A stretch of DNA of 62,309 bases from Azospirillum sp. TSH64 (GCF_003116035.1 NZ_LGQW01000015.1:2763486-2825794), one strand, 5' to 3'. Shown: positions 8,280 to 16,826, counted from the stretch's first letter. The notes: generated by a model from the letters alone, not told the origin. Numbers and translations: made by a program.

Positions 8280-9911
8280 ATGGCCGCGATGCCTGACGCC
8301 GCCCGCCCAACTCCCAATCTCCAGTCCAGCCAGCCCTGCGCCGATCCGATCCTGGTGCCCGGCCGGACCTGCTGGCGGATGGAGACGGCGGACCGCGTGG
8401 CGGTCATCATCGACGCCGCCGCCTATTTCGCCCGGATCAAGGCGGCCATCCTCAATGCCCGCCACACGGTGATGCTGATCGGCTGGGATTTCGACACCCG
8501 GATCAAGCTGGAGCCCGACGATCCGATGCCGGGCGTGCCGAACGAGCTGGGCGATTTCCTGAGCTGGATCGTCCGGGTGCGGCCGGAGCTGACCATCAAC
8601 GTGCTGAAATGGGATCTGGCGGTCCTGAAGATGCCGTTCCGCGGCGGGACGCCTCTGGTGCTGCTCGACTGGATCAGCAGCCGGCGCCTGCGCTTCCGCC
8701 TGGACTCCGCCCATCCGCCCGGCGCCTGCCATCACCAGAAGATCGCCATCATCGACGATGCGCTGGCCTTCTGCGGCGGCATCGACATGACCACCGACCG
8801 CTGGGACACGCCCGACCACAGCGATGGCGATCCCCGGCGGGTGCGGCCGAACGGCGAGGCCTATGGTCCCTTCCATGACGTGACCACCGCCGTCGATGGC
8901 GCTGCGGCGCGGGCGCTGGGGGAGTTGGCGAGGGAGCGCTGGCACCGGGCGACCGGCGAGCTGCTGACCCCGCCGCCGGCGGTCCCGGCCTTCTGGCCCG
9001 AGGATCTGGAACCTGACTTCCGCGATCTTCCGGTCGCCATCGCCCGCACCGATCCGATGGCGGACCATGAGGGGACGCAGAAGACCGGCAAGCGCGGCGT
9101 GCGCGAGATCGAGGCGCTGTATCTGGCCGCCATCGCCGCAGCGCGCGATTTCATCTATCTAGAAAGCCAGTATTTCGCCTCGCAGAAGATCGTCGGCGCC
9201 ATCATCGACCGGCTGTCGGAGCCCGACGGGCCCGAGGTGGTGGTGATCAATCCCGAACGCACGCCGGCCTGGATCGAGGAGGAGTCGATGGGCAGCGCCC
9301 GCTCGCTGCTGCTCCAGCGCCTGCACGAGGCCGTCGCCAACCCGCGCTTCCGCATTCTGGCGCCGGTGACCGAGGGCGGCGAGGGCATCTATGTCCATGC
9401 CAAGGTGCTGGTGGTCGACGACCGGCTGCTGCGGGTGGGGTCGTCCAACATCAACAACCGGTCCCAGGGGCTGGACACCGAATGCGACCTCGCCATCGAG
9501 TGCGCGCCGAGCGAACGGCCGGAGGTCTGCCGCTCCATCCGCTCGGTCCGCACCCGCCTGATGGCGGAGCATCTCGGCGTCACGGTCGAGGAGGTGGAGC
9601 GCACGGAGGAGGCGACCGGATCGCTGACCGCCACCATCGACCGGCTGGTCCGCCCGGCCGGGCGTTCGCTCCGCCCGCTGGAGCCGCAACCGCTGACCGA
9701 GACGGAACGCAAGCTGGTGGAGGAGCGGCTGCTCGACCCCGACCGTCCGGAGCCGATGGCGACCACCATCCTGCGCGGGGCGACGGTGTTCGGCGACGTG
9801 AACCGGACGGCATGGCGCATCGGCGCCGGGGTGGCCGCGGCGGCGCTGGGGGTCGGACTGGCCCTTCTGGCCCGCCGGAACGGGCGCCGAAAAAAAATGC
9901 ATGGAGAGTGA
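8280..9911 (+). CDS. Phospholipase D-like protein with C-terminal membrane anchor
   Basis: 543 residues from ATG 8280, which follows GGAAGGA (8264-8270) at good spacing; ATGs at 8247 and 8271 are in frame but lack a ribosome site. Two H-x-K-x4-D motifs are intact: HQKIAIID at about residue 152 and HAKVLVVD at about 373, each followed by a conserved Gly/Ser-rich strand (GSSNINNRS after the second). Such proteins hydrolyse or transfer phosphatidyl groups. A single hydrophobic helix (GAGVAAAALGVGLALLA) followed by RRNGRRKK at the very C-terminus suggests tail anchoring with the catalytic domain in the cytoplasm. Substrate is unknown; a cardiolipin-synthase role is possible, but cardiolipin synthases usually have N-terminal helices. 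Confidence 0.88.
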   Translation: MAAMPDAARPTPNLQSSQPCADPILVPGRTCWRMETADRVAVIIDAAAYFARIKAAILNARHTVMLIGWDFDTRIKLEPDDPMPGVPNELGDFLSWIVRVRPELTINVLKWDLAVLKMPFRGGTPLVLLDWISSRRLRFRLDSAHPPGACHHQKIAIIDDALAFCGGIDMTTDRWDTPDHSDGDPRRVRPNGEAYGPFHDVTTAVDGAAARALGELARERWHRATGELLTPPPAVPAFWPEDLEPDFRDLPVAIARTDPMADHEGTQKTGKRGVREIEALYLAAIAAARDFIYLESQYFASQKIVGAIIDRLSEPDGPEVVVINPERTPAWIEEESMGSARSLLLQRLHEAVANPRFRILAPVTEGGEGIYVHAKVLVVDDRLLRVGSSNINNRSQGLDTECDLAIECAPSERPEVCRSIRSVRTRLMAEHLGVTVEEVERTEEATGSLTATIDRLVRPAGRSLRPLEPQPLTETERKLVEERLLDPDRPEPMATTILRGATVFGDVNRTAWRIGAGVAAAALGVGLALLARRNGRRKKMHGE

Positions 9912-9920
9912 ATTCTCTGC

Positions 9921-9949
9921 TTGCGGGCCGCGATCCATCCCGCTACATA
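9921..9949 (+). promoter_or_regulatory. Promoter candidate for tRNA-Leu and tRNA-Ala
   Basis: TTGCGG (9921-9926), a 17-base spacer and TACATA (9944-9949). Transcription would begin around 9957, about 30 bases before tRNA-Leu. Confidence 0.55.
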
Positions 9950-9985
9950 AGCGCTCCCCGCGGCGCCCAACGCGGTGCGGGGAAA

Positions 9986-10072
9986 GCGCTTGTGGCGGAA
10001 TTGGTAGACGCGCTAGGTTCAGGTCCTAGTGGCTGAAAGGCCGTGGGGGTTCGAGTCCCTCCAAGCGCACCA
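9986..10072 (+). tRNA. tRNA-Leu (anticodon CAG)
   Basis: 87-base cloverleaf with 7-bp acceptor GCGCTTG/CAAGCGC, anticodon stem CTAGG/CCTAG with loop TTCAGGT (anticodon CAG), a long variable arm typical of leucine tRNA, T-arm GGGGGTTCGAGTCCCTC and genomically encoded CCA. Reads CUG codons, the dominant leucine codon in this GC-rich genome. Confidence 0.96.
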
Positions 10073-10090
10073 ACACTTTCAGTGTTGGTG
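10068..10090 (+). other. Hairpin overlapping the tRNA-Leu CCA end
   Basis: CACCAACACT-ttc-AGTGTTGGTG is a perfect 10-bp stem whose 5' arm contains the encoded CCA of tRNA-Leu. There is no T-run. It may affect 3' processing of the tRNA-Leu/tRNA-Ala transcript. Confidence 0.5.
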
Positions 10091-10110
10091 AAGAGCAAGA
10101 GAAGTATAGT

Positions 10111-10186
<76 letters not shown>

Positions 10187-10467
10187 TTCTCTTCCGTCTG
10201 CCGGGGCGGGAAAATCCCGGCCAATCCCCGATCGTTAAAATTCATCCAGATCCGAGCCGAACCAGCCGGGATCTTTATCGGTACAGCCACTGTGGCCTTT
10301 CCGCATCAGGAAGGCGCAGACAGGGTGTTACCACCTTGGGGCGCATGGCCGAACGGGTGCCGCGCACGGATAATCGCGCCTGTCGAACCGCAAACTCTCT
10401 TCTGCACGCTTCGACGCAAACACGCACCCACATCGCACGCCATTCCGATTTTTCCGGAGCGCCCACC

Positions 10468-10848
10468 ATGTCCACACGGATGGAACACGGGTTGAGGACG
10501 CTTGTCCTCGCCCTTTACGATGAAGCTGCATTGACGGCGGCTGCCAAGGGCCTGACCGGGCTGCTGGCCGAACGGGCGGCCTTGAGCGAGGCCGCAAGCC
10601 TCGCGTCCGGCCCGGCCCGCCGGAGCCTGTCCGAGGAAGAGGTGTTGCGCATTGTGCTGTCGGCCCGCCGTCTCCAGCGCATGGGCGGCTCGCGTGACGA
10701 TGGCCCGGTGCTGGTTCCCGGCCTGTCGGCGGTTACGCCATTGCCGTCGCTGCATCGGGCGGTTGCTGCGATGAAGCCGCGCCGCGGCCGTCTGGCCCTG
10801 TGGGCGATGCGCTCGCTGGCACGGCATCCGTCGGCGCCGCTGATCTGA
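10468..10848 (+). CDS. Conserved-looking small protein of unknown function
   Basis: 126 residues, not recognised. It starts MSTRMEHGLRTLVLALYDEA after a CCGGAG ribosome site at 10454-10459. The middle is Ala/Leu-rich and helical, with LSEEEVLRIVLSARRLQRMG resembling a short helix-turn-helix-like segment but without a family match; the C-terminus is basic (AMKPRRGRLALWAMRSLARH). No signal peptide, membrane helix or Cys. It stands alone between the tRNA pair and a repeat-rich intergenic region. Confidence 0.6.
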   Translation: MSTRMEHGLRTLVLALYDEAALTAAAKGLTGLLAERAALSEAASLASGPARRSLSEEEVLRIVLSARRLQRMGGSRDDGPVLVPGLSAVTPLPSLHRAVAAMKPRRGRLALWAMRSLARHPSAPLI

Positions 10849-11273
10849 CGCGCGCCGGCTGACAGGCAGCGGTCCCGTGCCGGCGACCGGTCCCCGCCGG
10901 CAAGGGGCCGCCGCTGCCTTTCACCGCAGCGGCCGAAGTTGCGCGGCAGGCGCCCCGGAGTAGGGTCCGTGGCTGACCCCAGTCCCATGCGGCCCCTCCC
11001 ATGCGGCCCCGGTGCGCGCACTTGGGGAGGACTATTGCGGATGCGTGCTGGCGCGCTGCGGCGCGGCAGGCTACATACGCAAGGCTGCGCTTGCGTCGCA
11101 GCGATTGCGTCGCGAGCATCCGCGTCTGCGTCGGATTGGCCTCCCCCGGAGTTGACCGTTGACCAGTGGACAGTTGACCAGCCTGCCGCCCGTCACCTTT
11201 TCCCTGTGGCTTTTCATATGCCGCGCCTCGGCTTCGTGCCGCGCGGCTTGCCGGCACTGACGGTCGGGGCGGC
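10849..11273. repeat. Gene-free region with short direct repeats
   Basis: 425 bases without a convincing gene. It contains a perfect tandem 14-mer TCCCATGCGGCCCC (10983-10996, 10997-11010), three copies of GTTGACC (11152-11158, 11159-11165, 11174-11180), and repeated GCGTCGC around 11093-11115. The GTTGACC copies lie 95-120 bases before the next gene and could be regulator-binding half sites; that is speculative. Confidence 0.5.
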
Positions 11274-12464
11274 ATGCGCAGGACGACGATGAAGCCGCGG
11301 GCCGACTGGCGCCCGGGTCTCCGCAAATTCCCCTATGGTGTGCGTGCCATGTCGGCCGGGGCAGGCTGGCGGGAAGACACCGTCTATGAGTTCACCGCCT
11401 CGCAGATCGACCTGATCGAAAGCGTGGCGGACGAACTGCACAGCATGATCGCCGTCGCCGTGCGCCATGTGATGGAGCACAAGCTGTTCGCCTCCCTCGG
11501 CATCCGTGGCGATCTGGCGCGCATGCTGGAGGCGTCCTGGGTCGATTACTGGGCCGGCGGACGGCGCAACGAACGGGCAGGTGGGCTGGCCGGCCGGTTG
11601 ACGCTGGCCTATGACGGGCGAGACAGCGTCAAGCTGCTCGGGTGCAACTACGACACCACCGAAGGGCTGTTCGCCGCCTCGATGATCCAGCGCAACTGGC
11701 GCGAGGCGATGGCGCCGGATGCCAACCAGTTCAACGGCCTGCACGAGGCGCTGGTGGAGCGCTGGGAGGAATTGGCGACGGGCGTGCCCGGCCGCGGCCG
11801 CATGCATGCGACCTGTGCCACCCCCGACCCGGTGCGCGAGGGCGAACTGGTCTATCTCGCCGCCACCGCGGCGGAGGCCGGTATCGACACCCGTCTGCTG
11901 CCGCTCCATTCCATCGCCTGGGACGGCCGCCGCTTCCTCGACGACGAGGGGCAGCCGATCTCCTGGTTGGCGAAGCTCTATCCGTGGGACGGGCTGGCCG
12001 ACGACGGCTTTCTCCAGCGTCTGCGCAGCAGCGGCATGAGCGTGCTGTCGCCGCTGTGGTGCTGGCTGTGGTCGAACCACGGCCTGCTGGCGGTGCTGTC
12101 CCACCTGTATCCGCGCCACCCGAACCTGTGCCGTGCGGCGCTGGATCCCAGCGGCGTGGCCGGTGCCGAGATGGTGACCGCGCGCGCCCTGCACGGGCTG
12201 GACGGTGCGCTCACCCGGATGTTGCGGCATGGGGAGGTGATTGCCGACGACGGGCCGGACATCGGCGAGGATGTCGCGGCCCATGGTGCCGTCTGGCTGG
12301 AAACCCCGTCCTGTTTCAGGGAGGAGGACACCCGCGCCGTCCTGCACGCCTGGATCGTCGGCGACAAGTGCCTGGGCATGGCGGTGCGGGAATCCACCGA
12401 CCCGCGGCTGGGGTCCGGTGTCGGGCCGGACGCGGCGATGGTCCCGCACCTGTTCAGAGGCTGA
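11274..12464 (+). CDS. Glutathionylspermidine synthase-type ATP-grasp ligase (YgiC/YjfC family)
   Basis: 396 residues, about the size of E. coli YgiC (386). Matches the synthetase domain of glutathionylspermidine synthase: N-terminal RADWR region, DTVYEFTASQIDLIE, LTLAYDGRDSVKLLGCNYDTTEGLFAASM (nucleotide/substrate loop), NQFNGLHEALVERWEEL, and SPLWCWLWSNHGLLAVLSHLYP near residue 265. The ATG at 11274 aligns with the YgiC N-terminus (M-x-R...DWR). The family forms amide bonds between a peptide and an amine using ATP; the partner substrates of stand-alone members are not settled. The amidase domain of the bifunctional enzyme is absent. Convergent with the next small gene. Confidence 0.85.
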   Translation: MRRTTMKPRADWRPGLRKFPYGVRAMSAGAGWREDTVYEFTASQIDLIESVADELHSMIAVAVRHVMEHKLFASLGIRGDLARMLEASWVDYWAGGRRNERAGGLAGRLTLAYDGRDSVKLLGCNYDTTEGLFAASMIQRNWREAMAPDANQFNGLHEALVERWEELATGVPGRGRMHATCATPDPVREGELVYLAATAAEAGIDTRLLPLHSIAWDGRRFLDDEGQPISWLAKLYPWDGLADDGFLQRLRSSGMSVLSPLWCWLWSNHGLLAVLSHLYPRHPNLCRAALDPSGVAGAEMVTARALHGLDGALTRMLRHGEVIADDGPDIGEDVAAHGAVWLETPSCFREEDTRAVLHAWIVGDKCLGMAVRESTDPRLGSGVGPDAAMVPHLFRG

Positions 12465-12503
12465 TTTAGGGGCCGATTTTTCGGCGACTGTCCCGACAAC
12501 CCA

Positions 12504-12722
12504 TCAGGGCGCGAACGGGTTCTTCAATGCCGGGCCGAAGGTCGCCTTGCGGGCGGCGCGCCAGATGCTTTCGGCCGCCGCATCGTTGCCGCGGTCGGCG
12601 ATGGCCATGCCGGCCACGCCGGGCTGATGGCTGAGCCAATCGCGCAGAAGGTTTTCAAACCGCGCGACCTCGCGCGGATCGTCGCTGGCCATGGTGATCG
12701 AAACGGTCAGTTCGGTGGTCAT
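12504..12722 (-). CDS. Small protein of unknown function (72 aa)
   Basis: 72 residues starting MTTELTVSITMASDDPREVA, with an excellent ribosome site (AGGAGGG) upstream on the minus strand. Composition suggests a compact alpha/beta fold: a beta-like TELTVSITM, a helix ARFENLLRDWLSHQ, and a basic C-terminus (IWRAARKATFGPALK). No family recognised. It lies downstream of phaR on the same strand, separated by a terminator hairpin. Confidence 0.6.
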   Translation of the reverse strand: MTTELTVSITMASDDPREVARFENLLRDWLSHQPGVAGMAIADRGNDAAAESIWRAARKATFGPALKNPFAP

Positions 12723-12848
12723 GGTCGGTTCCCTCCTGACGGTTGGACGGGCCGGTCGATCCAAAAAATCAGCCGGACCGGCGCCGCGGACGAGAAGGTG
12801 CCCCCTATGCACGGGGGAAAGCCTGCGCGCCCGATCCCGCATGCGCAA

Positions 12849-12878
12849 TGAAAAAGGCGGGGTATGACCCCGCCTTTC
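12849..12878 (-). terminator. Rho-independent terminator after phaR
   Basis: On the minus strand AAAGGCGGGG-tcat-ACCCCGCCTTTTT forms a strong stem ending in a T-run, 52 bases after the phaR stop codon. Confidence 0.88.
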
Positions 12879-12929
12879 TCGCCTCCCGTCGACCGGGACC
12901 CTAATCTGCCGGACGGTTCCGGCTGCCCG

Positions 12930-13580
12930 TCACTTCGTGTCCGACTTGCTGCCGGGAATGGCGATGCTGGCAATCTGCTTCTGCAATTCGTCGATCCGCT
13001 TCTGCAATTCGTCGAAGGTGGCGCCGCCCGGATTGGCGGCGGGCGCGGCGTTGCCCCCCTGACCGGGCTGGCCGGCCGGGCGCTGCGCGCCGGGCACCTC
13101 GTCCCCGGCGCCGGGGGTGCCGAAGGGGGTGAACATGCGCATGGCGCGCTCGAACATCGCCATGTTCTGCTTGCTGACCTCGTCCAGCCGGCCGAACGGG
13201 AACATGCCGCCCAGCGTGTTCTGGAAATAGTCGCGCATCTGCTCCTGATTGCGCGAGAAGGCCTGCATCGAATATTCCAGATAGCGCGGCACCACGGACT
13301 GCATGTTGTCGCCGTAGAAGCCGATCAGCTGGCGCAGGAAGCTGATCGGCAGCAGGTTCTGCCCCTTGCTTTCCTCTTCCACGATGATCTGGGTCAGAAC
13401 GGACCGGGTGATGTCCTCCCCGGTCTTCGCGTCATAGACCACGAAGTCCAGCCCGTCCTTCACCATCTGGCAGAGATGGTCGAGCGTGACGTAGCTGCTG
13501 GTGGCGGTGTTGTAGAGCCGCCGGTTGGCGTACTTCTTGATCGTGATCGGAGCGGACTTCTGGTCTTCCTTGTCGGCCAT
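12930..13580 (-). CDS. phaR: Polyhydroxyalkanoate synthesis repressor PhaR
   Basis: 216 residues. N-terminal PHB accumulation regulatory domain with the family signature ITIKKYANRRLYNTATSSYV followed by VTLDHLCQMVKDG and YDAKTGEDITRSVLTQII (residues ~12-70), the DNA- and PHB-binding part. The central PHB_acc segments include LIGFYGDNMQSVVPRYLE and FSRNQEQMRDYFQNTLGG. A Pro/Gly/Ala linker and a coiled-coil tail (FDELQKRIDELQKQIASI) finish it. PhaR represses phasin and pha genes when no PHB surface is available and is released by PHB. ATG 13580 chosen; TTG 13595 is in frame. Divergent from the PHA synthase genes it probably controls. Confidence 0.93.
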   Translation of the reverse strand: MADKEDQKSAPITIKKYANRRLYNTATSSYVTLDHLCQMVKDGLDFVVYDAKTGEDITRSVLTQIIVEEESKGQNLLPISFLRQLIGFYGDNMQSVVPRYLEYSMQAFSRNQEQMRDYFQNTLGGMFPFGRLDEVSKQNMAMFERAMRMFTPFGTPGAGDEVPGAQRPAGQPGQGGNAAPAANPGGATFDELQKRIDELQKQIASIAIPGSKSDTK

Positions 13581-13864
13581 CGCTGAGTCTTTCAAGAAGG
13601 GACGCGTTCCAGGTCACGTTCCAGGTCATGGAGTTCCGGAACACGCGTGACTGGCGGCGGAAATTGTTCCGTCATTAGGACTACTCGAAGGGATAGCAAT
13701 TTGTCCAGCGTTGCGCCGCGGCATAGCGCCGCGGTTGCGCCCGGCCCGGTGGTGCGGATGGAGGATCGGTGCGCAAGCGGCTGCCTACCGCCGATACCCG
13801 AAAGGTCAGGTAAGGGGCCATGCCGGACTGGTCAAGCCGGCCCGGCGGCCCCTATACTCCGGCC

Positions 13865-14488
13865 ATGGCCGACCCGTCGAATCCAGACCGACCCTCCGAT
13901 CCGTCCGCCGCCGACCCGCCTTCCTACGAAACGCTGGCGCGCCGCTACCTGGACCTGTGGCAGGACCAATGGACGGCCTGCGCCGCCGATCCGGAAATGG
14001 CCGACATGATGACCCGCATGTTCCAGATGATGGGGCAGGGGGCGGGGCCGTTCGGCTTCGGTCAGGCGGGGTTCGGTGCGTTCGGCGGCGGTTCCATGCC
14101 CGGCACTGGCTGGGACCCCCACCCCTGGCCATTCCCGAACAGCGGCTCCCCCCAACACGGACAGCCTTCCGATGAGCGAGCGTCTGGCGGACGACAGGCA
14201 GACGGGCGAGGCTCCGCCCAATCCGGCAGCGGGACCGGTGAAACGGCAGGGACCGCGCCCGCTGGCGCTGCATCTGACGGCGGCTCTGGCCAGCTTGCTC
14301 AGCTCCTCGGCCGCATTGCCGCACTTGAGGAGCGGCTCGCTTCCCTGGAACCCGGCCCTGCGGAGCCGGGCGGCGGCGCTTCGGGAGGAGATGGCGCGGG
14401 CGGACCGGCTGCAGAGCGCCCAAAAGTGGGAAAACCGAACGTGGGAAAGGGCGCAAGGTCCCGGCGACCGTCTGGCAAGGGAGGTTGA
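13865..14488 (+). CDS. PhaE-like PHA synthase-associated protein (overlaps phaC-like gene)
   Basis: 207 residues. N-terminal part has a PhaE-like helix (YETLARRYLDLWQDQWTACA, then DMMTRMFQMMGQ), a Gly/Phe-rich middle (GPFGFGQAGFGAFGGG), a low-complexity Gly/Ser/Ala stretch, a short coiled coil (QLLGRIAALEERLASLE) of the kind found at PhaE C-termini, and a basic tail. The final ~317 bases (14172-14488) are also read in another frame by the following PhaC-like gene, so this region is dual-coding if both starts are right. Length is short for PhaE (~350). The role as PHA synthase subunit is inferred from the pattern and neighbour, not from a clear domain hit. Confidence 0.6.
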   Translation: MADPSNPDRPSDPSAADPPSYETLARRYLDLWQDQWTACAADPEMADMMTRMFQMMGQGAGPFGFGQAGFGAFGGGSMPGTGWDPHPWPFPNSGSPQHGQPSDERASGGRQADGRGSAQSGSGTGETAGTAPAGAASDGGSGQLAQLLGRIAALEERLASLEPGPAEPGGGASGGDGAGGPAAERPKVGKPNVGKGARSRRPSGKGG

Positions 14489-15500
14489 CCGCGAGGTTCG
14501 CCGCCGGATCGACGCCGTCCTGACCGGGATCGAGCGCTACCGCAGCCACCCCTACCGCCGCGACCTGCCCGATCCGCCGGCGGTCTGGACGGAGGGCGGA
14601 TCGCGCCTGCTTGATTACGGCCAGGGAGGGGGCGGGCGGCCGGTCCTGTTCGTGCCGTCGCTGGTCAACCGCGCCTATATCCTCGACCTGTCGCGCGACA
14701 AGAGCCTGATGCGCTGGCTGGCGGCGCATGGTTTCCGGCCGCTCATGCTCGATTGGGGCAGGCCGGGGCCGCTGGAGCGGCGCTTCACCCTGACCGACTA
14801 CATCGCCGGACGGCTGGAACGCGCGCTGGACTTCGCCGTGGAGACGGCCGGCGCGCCGGTGCCGGTCGTCGGCTACTGCATGGGCGGGCTGCTGGCCGCG
14901 GCGCTGGCGCAGCGCCGGCCGCGCTCGCTCGCCGGGCTGGGGCTGATGGCGACGCCCTGGGACTTCCATGCGGAGGATGCGGCGACCGCCCGCCGGGTGG
15001 CGACCTTCATCCAGCCCTGGGGACCGGTGCTGGACCGCTGGGGCGAACTGCCGACCGACGCCCTGCAGGCGCTGTTCGCCCAGCTCGACCCGCTGCTGGC
15101 GCTGAAGAAATTCTCGGGCTTCGCCCGGATGGCGCCCGGCTCCCGTGCCGCCACCGCCTTCGTCGCGCTGGAGGATTGGCTGAACGACGGGGTGCCGCTG
15201 GTGGCCGGTGTGGCGCGCGACGCGCTGGCCGGCTGGTACGGGCGCAACGACACGATGGCGGGGGCCTGGATGGTCGCCGGGCTGCCGGTCGATCCCGGTG
15301 CCATCCGCGTGCCGACGCTCGCCCTCATCCCGGAGCGCGACCGCATCGTCCCGCCGGCCTCGGCCCTGGCGCTGCCCGCCGCGATTCCCGGCGCCAGAAT
15401 CCTGAGGCCGCCGCTGGGCCATATCGGTATGGTGGTGAGCGCCGGTGCCGAAACCGGAGTGTGGAATCCTCTGGCCGAATGGCTTGCTGCGACAGGTTAG
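14172..15500 (+). CDS. phaC: PHA synthase-like alpha/beta hydrolase (PhaC, class III-like)
   Basis: 442 residues. Has the PHA-synthase lipase-like box with catalytic Cys, GYCMGG (Cys ~236), Asp in PERDRIVP (~390) and His in GHIGMVV (~417), a complete Cys-Asp-His triad. Other family features are RPVLFVPSLVNRAYILDL, FRPLMLDWG and LTDYIAGRLERALDF. The size is nearer class III PhaC (~350-400) than class I (~590), fitting a need for a PhaE-type partner. It polymerises (R)-3-hydroxyacyl-CoA into PHA granules. The start at ATG 14172 (MSERLADDR) lies inside the PhaE-like gene; ATG 14076 is in frame but gives a poor extension. Conserved-looking N-terminal text (RPLALHL, then GSLPWNP) argues that at least most of the overlap is translated in this frame. 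Confidence 0.82.
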   Translation: MSERLADDRQTGEAPPNPAAGPVKRQGPRPLALHLTAALASLLSSSAALPHLRSGSLPWNPALRSRAAALREEMARADRLQSAQKWENRTWERAQGPGDRLAREVDREVRRRIDAVLTGIERYRSHPYRRDLPDPPAVWTEGGSRLLDYGQGGGGRPVLFVPSLVNRAYILDLSRDKSLMRWLAAHGFRPLMLDWGRPGPLERRFTLTDYIAGRLERALDFAVETAGAPVPVVGYCMGGLLAAALAQRRPRSLAGLGLMATPWDFHAEDAATARRVATFIQPWGPVLDRWGELPTDALQALFAQLDPLLALKKFSGFARMAPGSRAATAFVALEDWLNDGVPLVAGVARDALAGWYGRNDTMAGAWMVAGLPVDPGAIRVPTLALIPERDRIVPPASALALPAAIPGARILRPPLGHIGMVVSAGAETGVWNPLAEWLAATG

Positions 15501-15579
15501 CGCCGCGACCTTCAGCCAGCTTGCACCCGTCATATTGCCCGACTTAAGGTAAGAATCACTCCGAGCGTCCCACCAGCGC

Positions 15580-15585
15580 TATAAT
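15580..15585 (+). promoter_or_regulatory. Minus-10 box candidate before phaA
   Basis: A perfect TATAAT lies 29 bases before the phaA start, but no good -35 hexamer is seen 16-18 bases upstream. PhaR may act here; no operator could be identified. Confidence 0.35.
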
Positions 15586-15613
15586 AAAACTGTCCTATTT
15601 CGAGGAGCGTTCA

Positions 15614-16789
15614 ATGACCGAGGTTGTCATCGCCGGTGCCGCCCGTACGCCCATCGGCAGCTTCAACGGCGCCCTCAGCGCCGTTCCCGCCCATGTCCTG
15701 GGCGAGGTCGCGATCCGCGAAGCGCTGGCCCGCGCCAAGACCGATGCGGCGGAAGTGAACGAGGTGATTTTTGGCCAGATCCTGACCGCCGGCCAGGGGC
15801 AGAACCCGGCCCGTCAGGCCGCCGTCAACGCCGGCATCCCGGTTGAGGCGACCGCCGTCGGCGTCAACCAGCTCTGCGGGTCGGGCCTGCGCACCGTCGC
15901 GCTCGGCTATCAGGCGATCAAGAACGGCGATGCCGATGTCCTGGTCGTCGGCGGCCAGGAAAGCATGAGCATGGCGCCGCACGTCATGCACCTGCGCAAC
16001 GGCACCAAGATGGGCTCCGCCGAACTGCTCGACACCATGCTGCGCGACGGCCTGACCGACGCCTTCCATGGCTATCACATGGGCACCACCGCAGAGAACG
16101 TCGCCCAGAAGTGGCAGCTGACCCGGCAGGAGCAGGACGCCTTCGCCGCCGCCAGCCAGCAGAAGGCGGAAGCCGCCCAGAAGGCCGGCCGCTTCAAGGA
16201 CGAGATCGTCCCGGTCACCATCAAGGGCCGCAAGGGCGACGTCGTCGTCTCGGACGACGAGTACCCGAAGCACGGCACCACGGAGGAATCGCTGGCCAAG
16301 CTGCGCCCGGCCTTCTCGAAGGACGGCACGGTGACCGCCGGCAACGCGTCGGGCATCAATGACGGCGCCGCCGCCCTGGTTCTGATGACGGCGGAGAACG
16401 CGGCCAAGCGCGGCGTCACCCCGCTGGCCCGCATCGTCTCCTGGGCGACCGCCGGCGTCGATCCGGCGATCATGGGCACCGGCCCGATCCCGGCCTCGCG
16501 CAAGGCGCTGGAAAAGGCCGGCTGGACCGTCGACGACCTCGACCTCATCGAGGCGAACGAGGCCTTCGCCGCCCAGGCGCTGGCCGTCAACAAGGACCTC
16601 GGCTGGGATACCAGCAAGGTCAACGTCAATGGCGGGGCCATCGCGCTCGGCCATCCGGTCGGCGCCTCCGGCGCCCGCGTGCTGACCACGCTGCTGTTTG
16701 AAATGCAGAAGCGTGATGCGAAGAAGGGCCTCGCCACCCTGTGCATCGGTGGCGGCATGGGCATCGCCCTCTGCGTCCAGCGCGACTGA
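15614..16789 (+). CDS. phaA: Acetyl-CoA acetyltransferase (beta-ketothiolase)
   Basis: 391 residues, exact thiolase length. Catalytic Cys88 in NQLCGSGLR, His347 in [12 protein letters not shown] and Cys377 in LCIGGGMG are all present, as are QESMSMAPH and [10 protein letters not shown]. It condenses two acetyl-CoA to acetoacetyl-CoA, the first step of PHB synthesis. Ribosome site AGGAG (15603-15607) precedes ATG 15614. phaB follows after a 148-base gap containing a hairpin. Confidence 0.97.
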   Translation: MTEVVIAGAARTPIGSFNGALSAVPAHVLGEVAIREALARAKTDAAEVNEVIFGQILTAGQGQNPARQAAVNAGIPVEATAVGVNQLCGSGLRTVALGYQAIKNGDADVLVVGGQESMSMAPHVMHLRNGTKMGSAELLDTMLRDGLTDAFHGYHMGTTAENVAQKWQLTRQEQDAFAAASQQKAEAAQKAGRFKDEIVPVTIKGRKGDVVVSDDEYPKHGTTEESLAKLRPAFSKDGTVTAGNASGINDGAAALVLMTAENAAKRGVTPLARIVSWATAGVDPAIMGTGPIPASRKALEKAGWTVDDLDLIEANEAFAAQALAVNKDLGWDTSKVNVNGGAIALGHPVGASGARVLTTLLFEMQKRDAKKGLATLCIGGGMGIALCVQRD

Positions 16790-16798
16790 GGACCGGAC

Positions 16799-16826
16799 GG
16801 GCCGCTTTTGGAAACGGAAGCGGCCC
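16799..16826 (+). other. Intercistronic hairpin between phaA and phaB
   Basis: GGGCCGCTT and AAGCGGCCC form a perfect 9-bp stem with a 10-base loop, followed by a second small CTTCG/CGAAG hairpin, without T-run. It may tune the phaA:phaB ratio or protect upstream mRNA. Confidence 0.55.

Noticed and set aside
6990..9068. 692-codon open frame on the minus strand opposite galM and the PLD-like gene
   Set aside because: High-GC antisense shadow: His/Arg/Gln-rich translation with no domain, fully opposite two well-supported genes.
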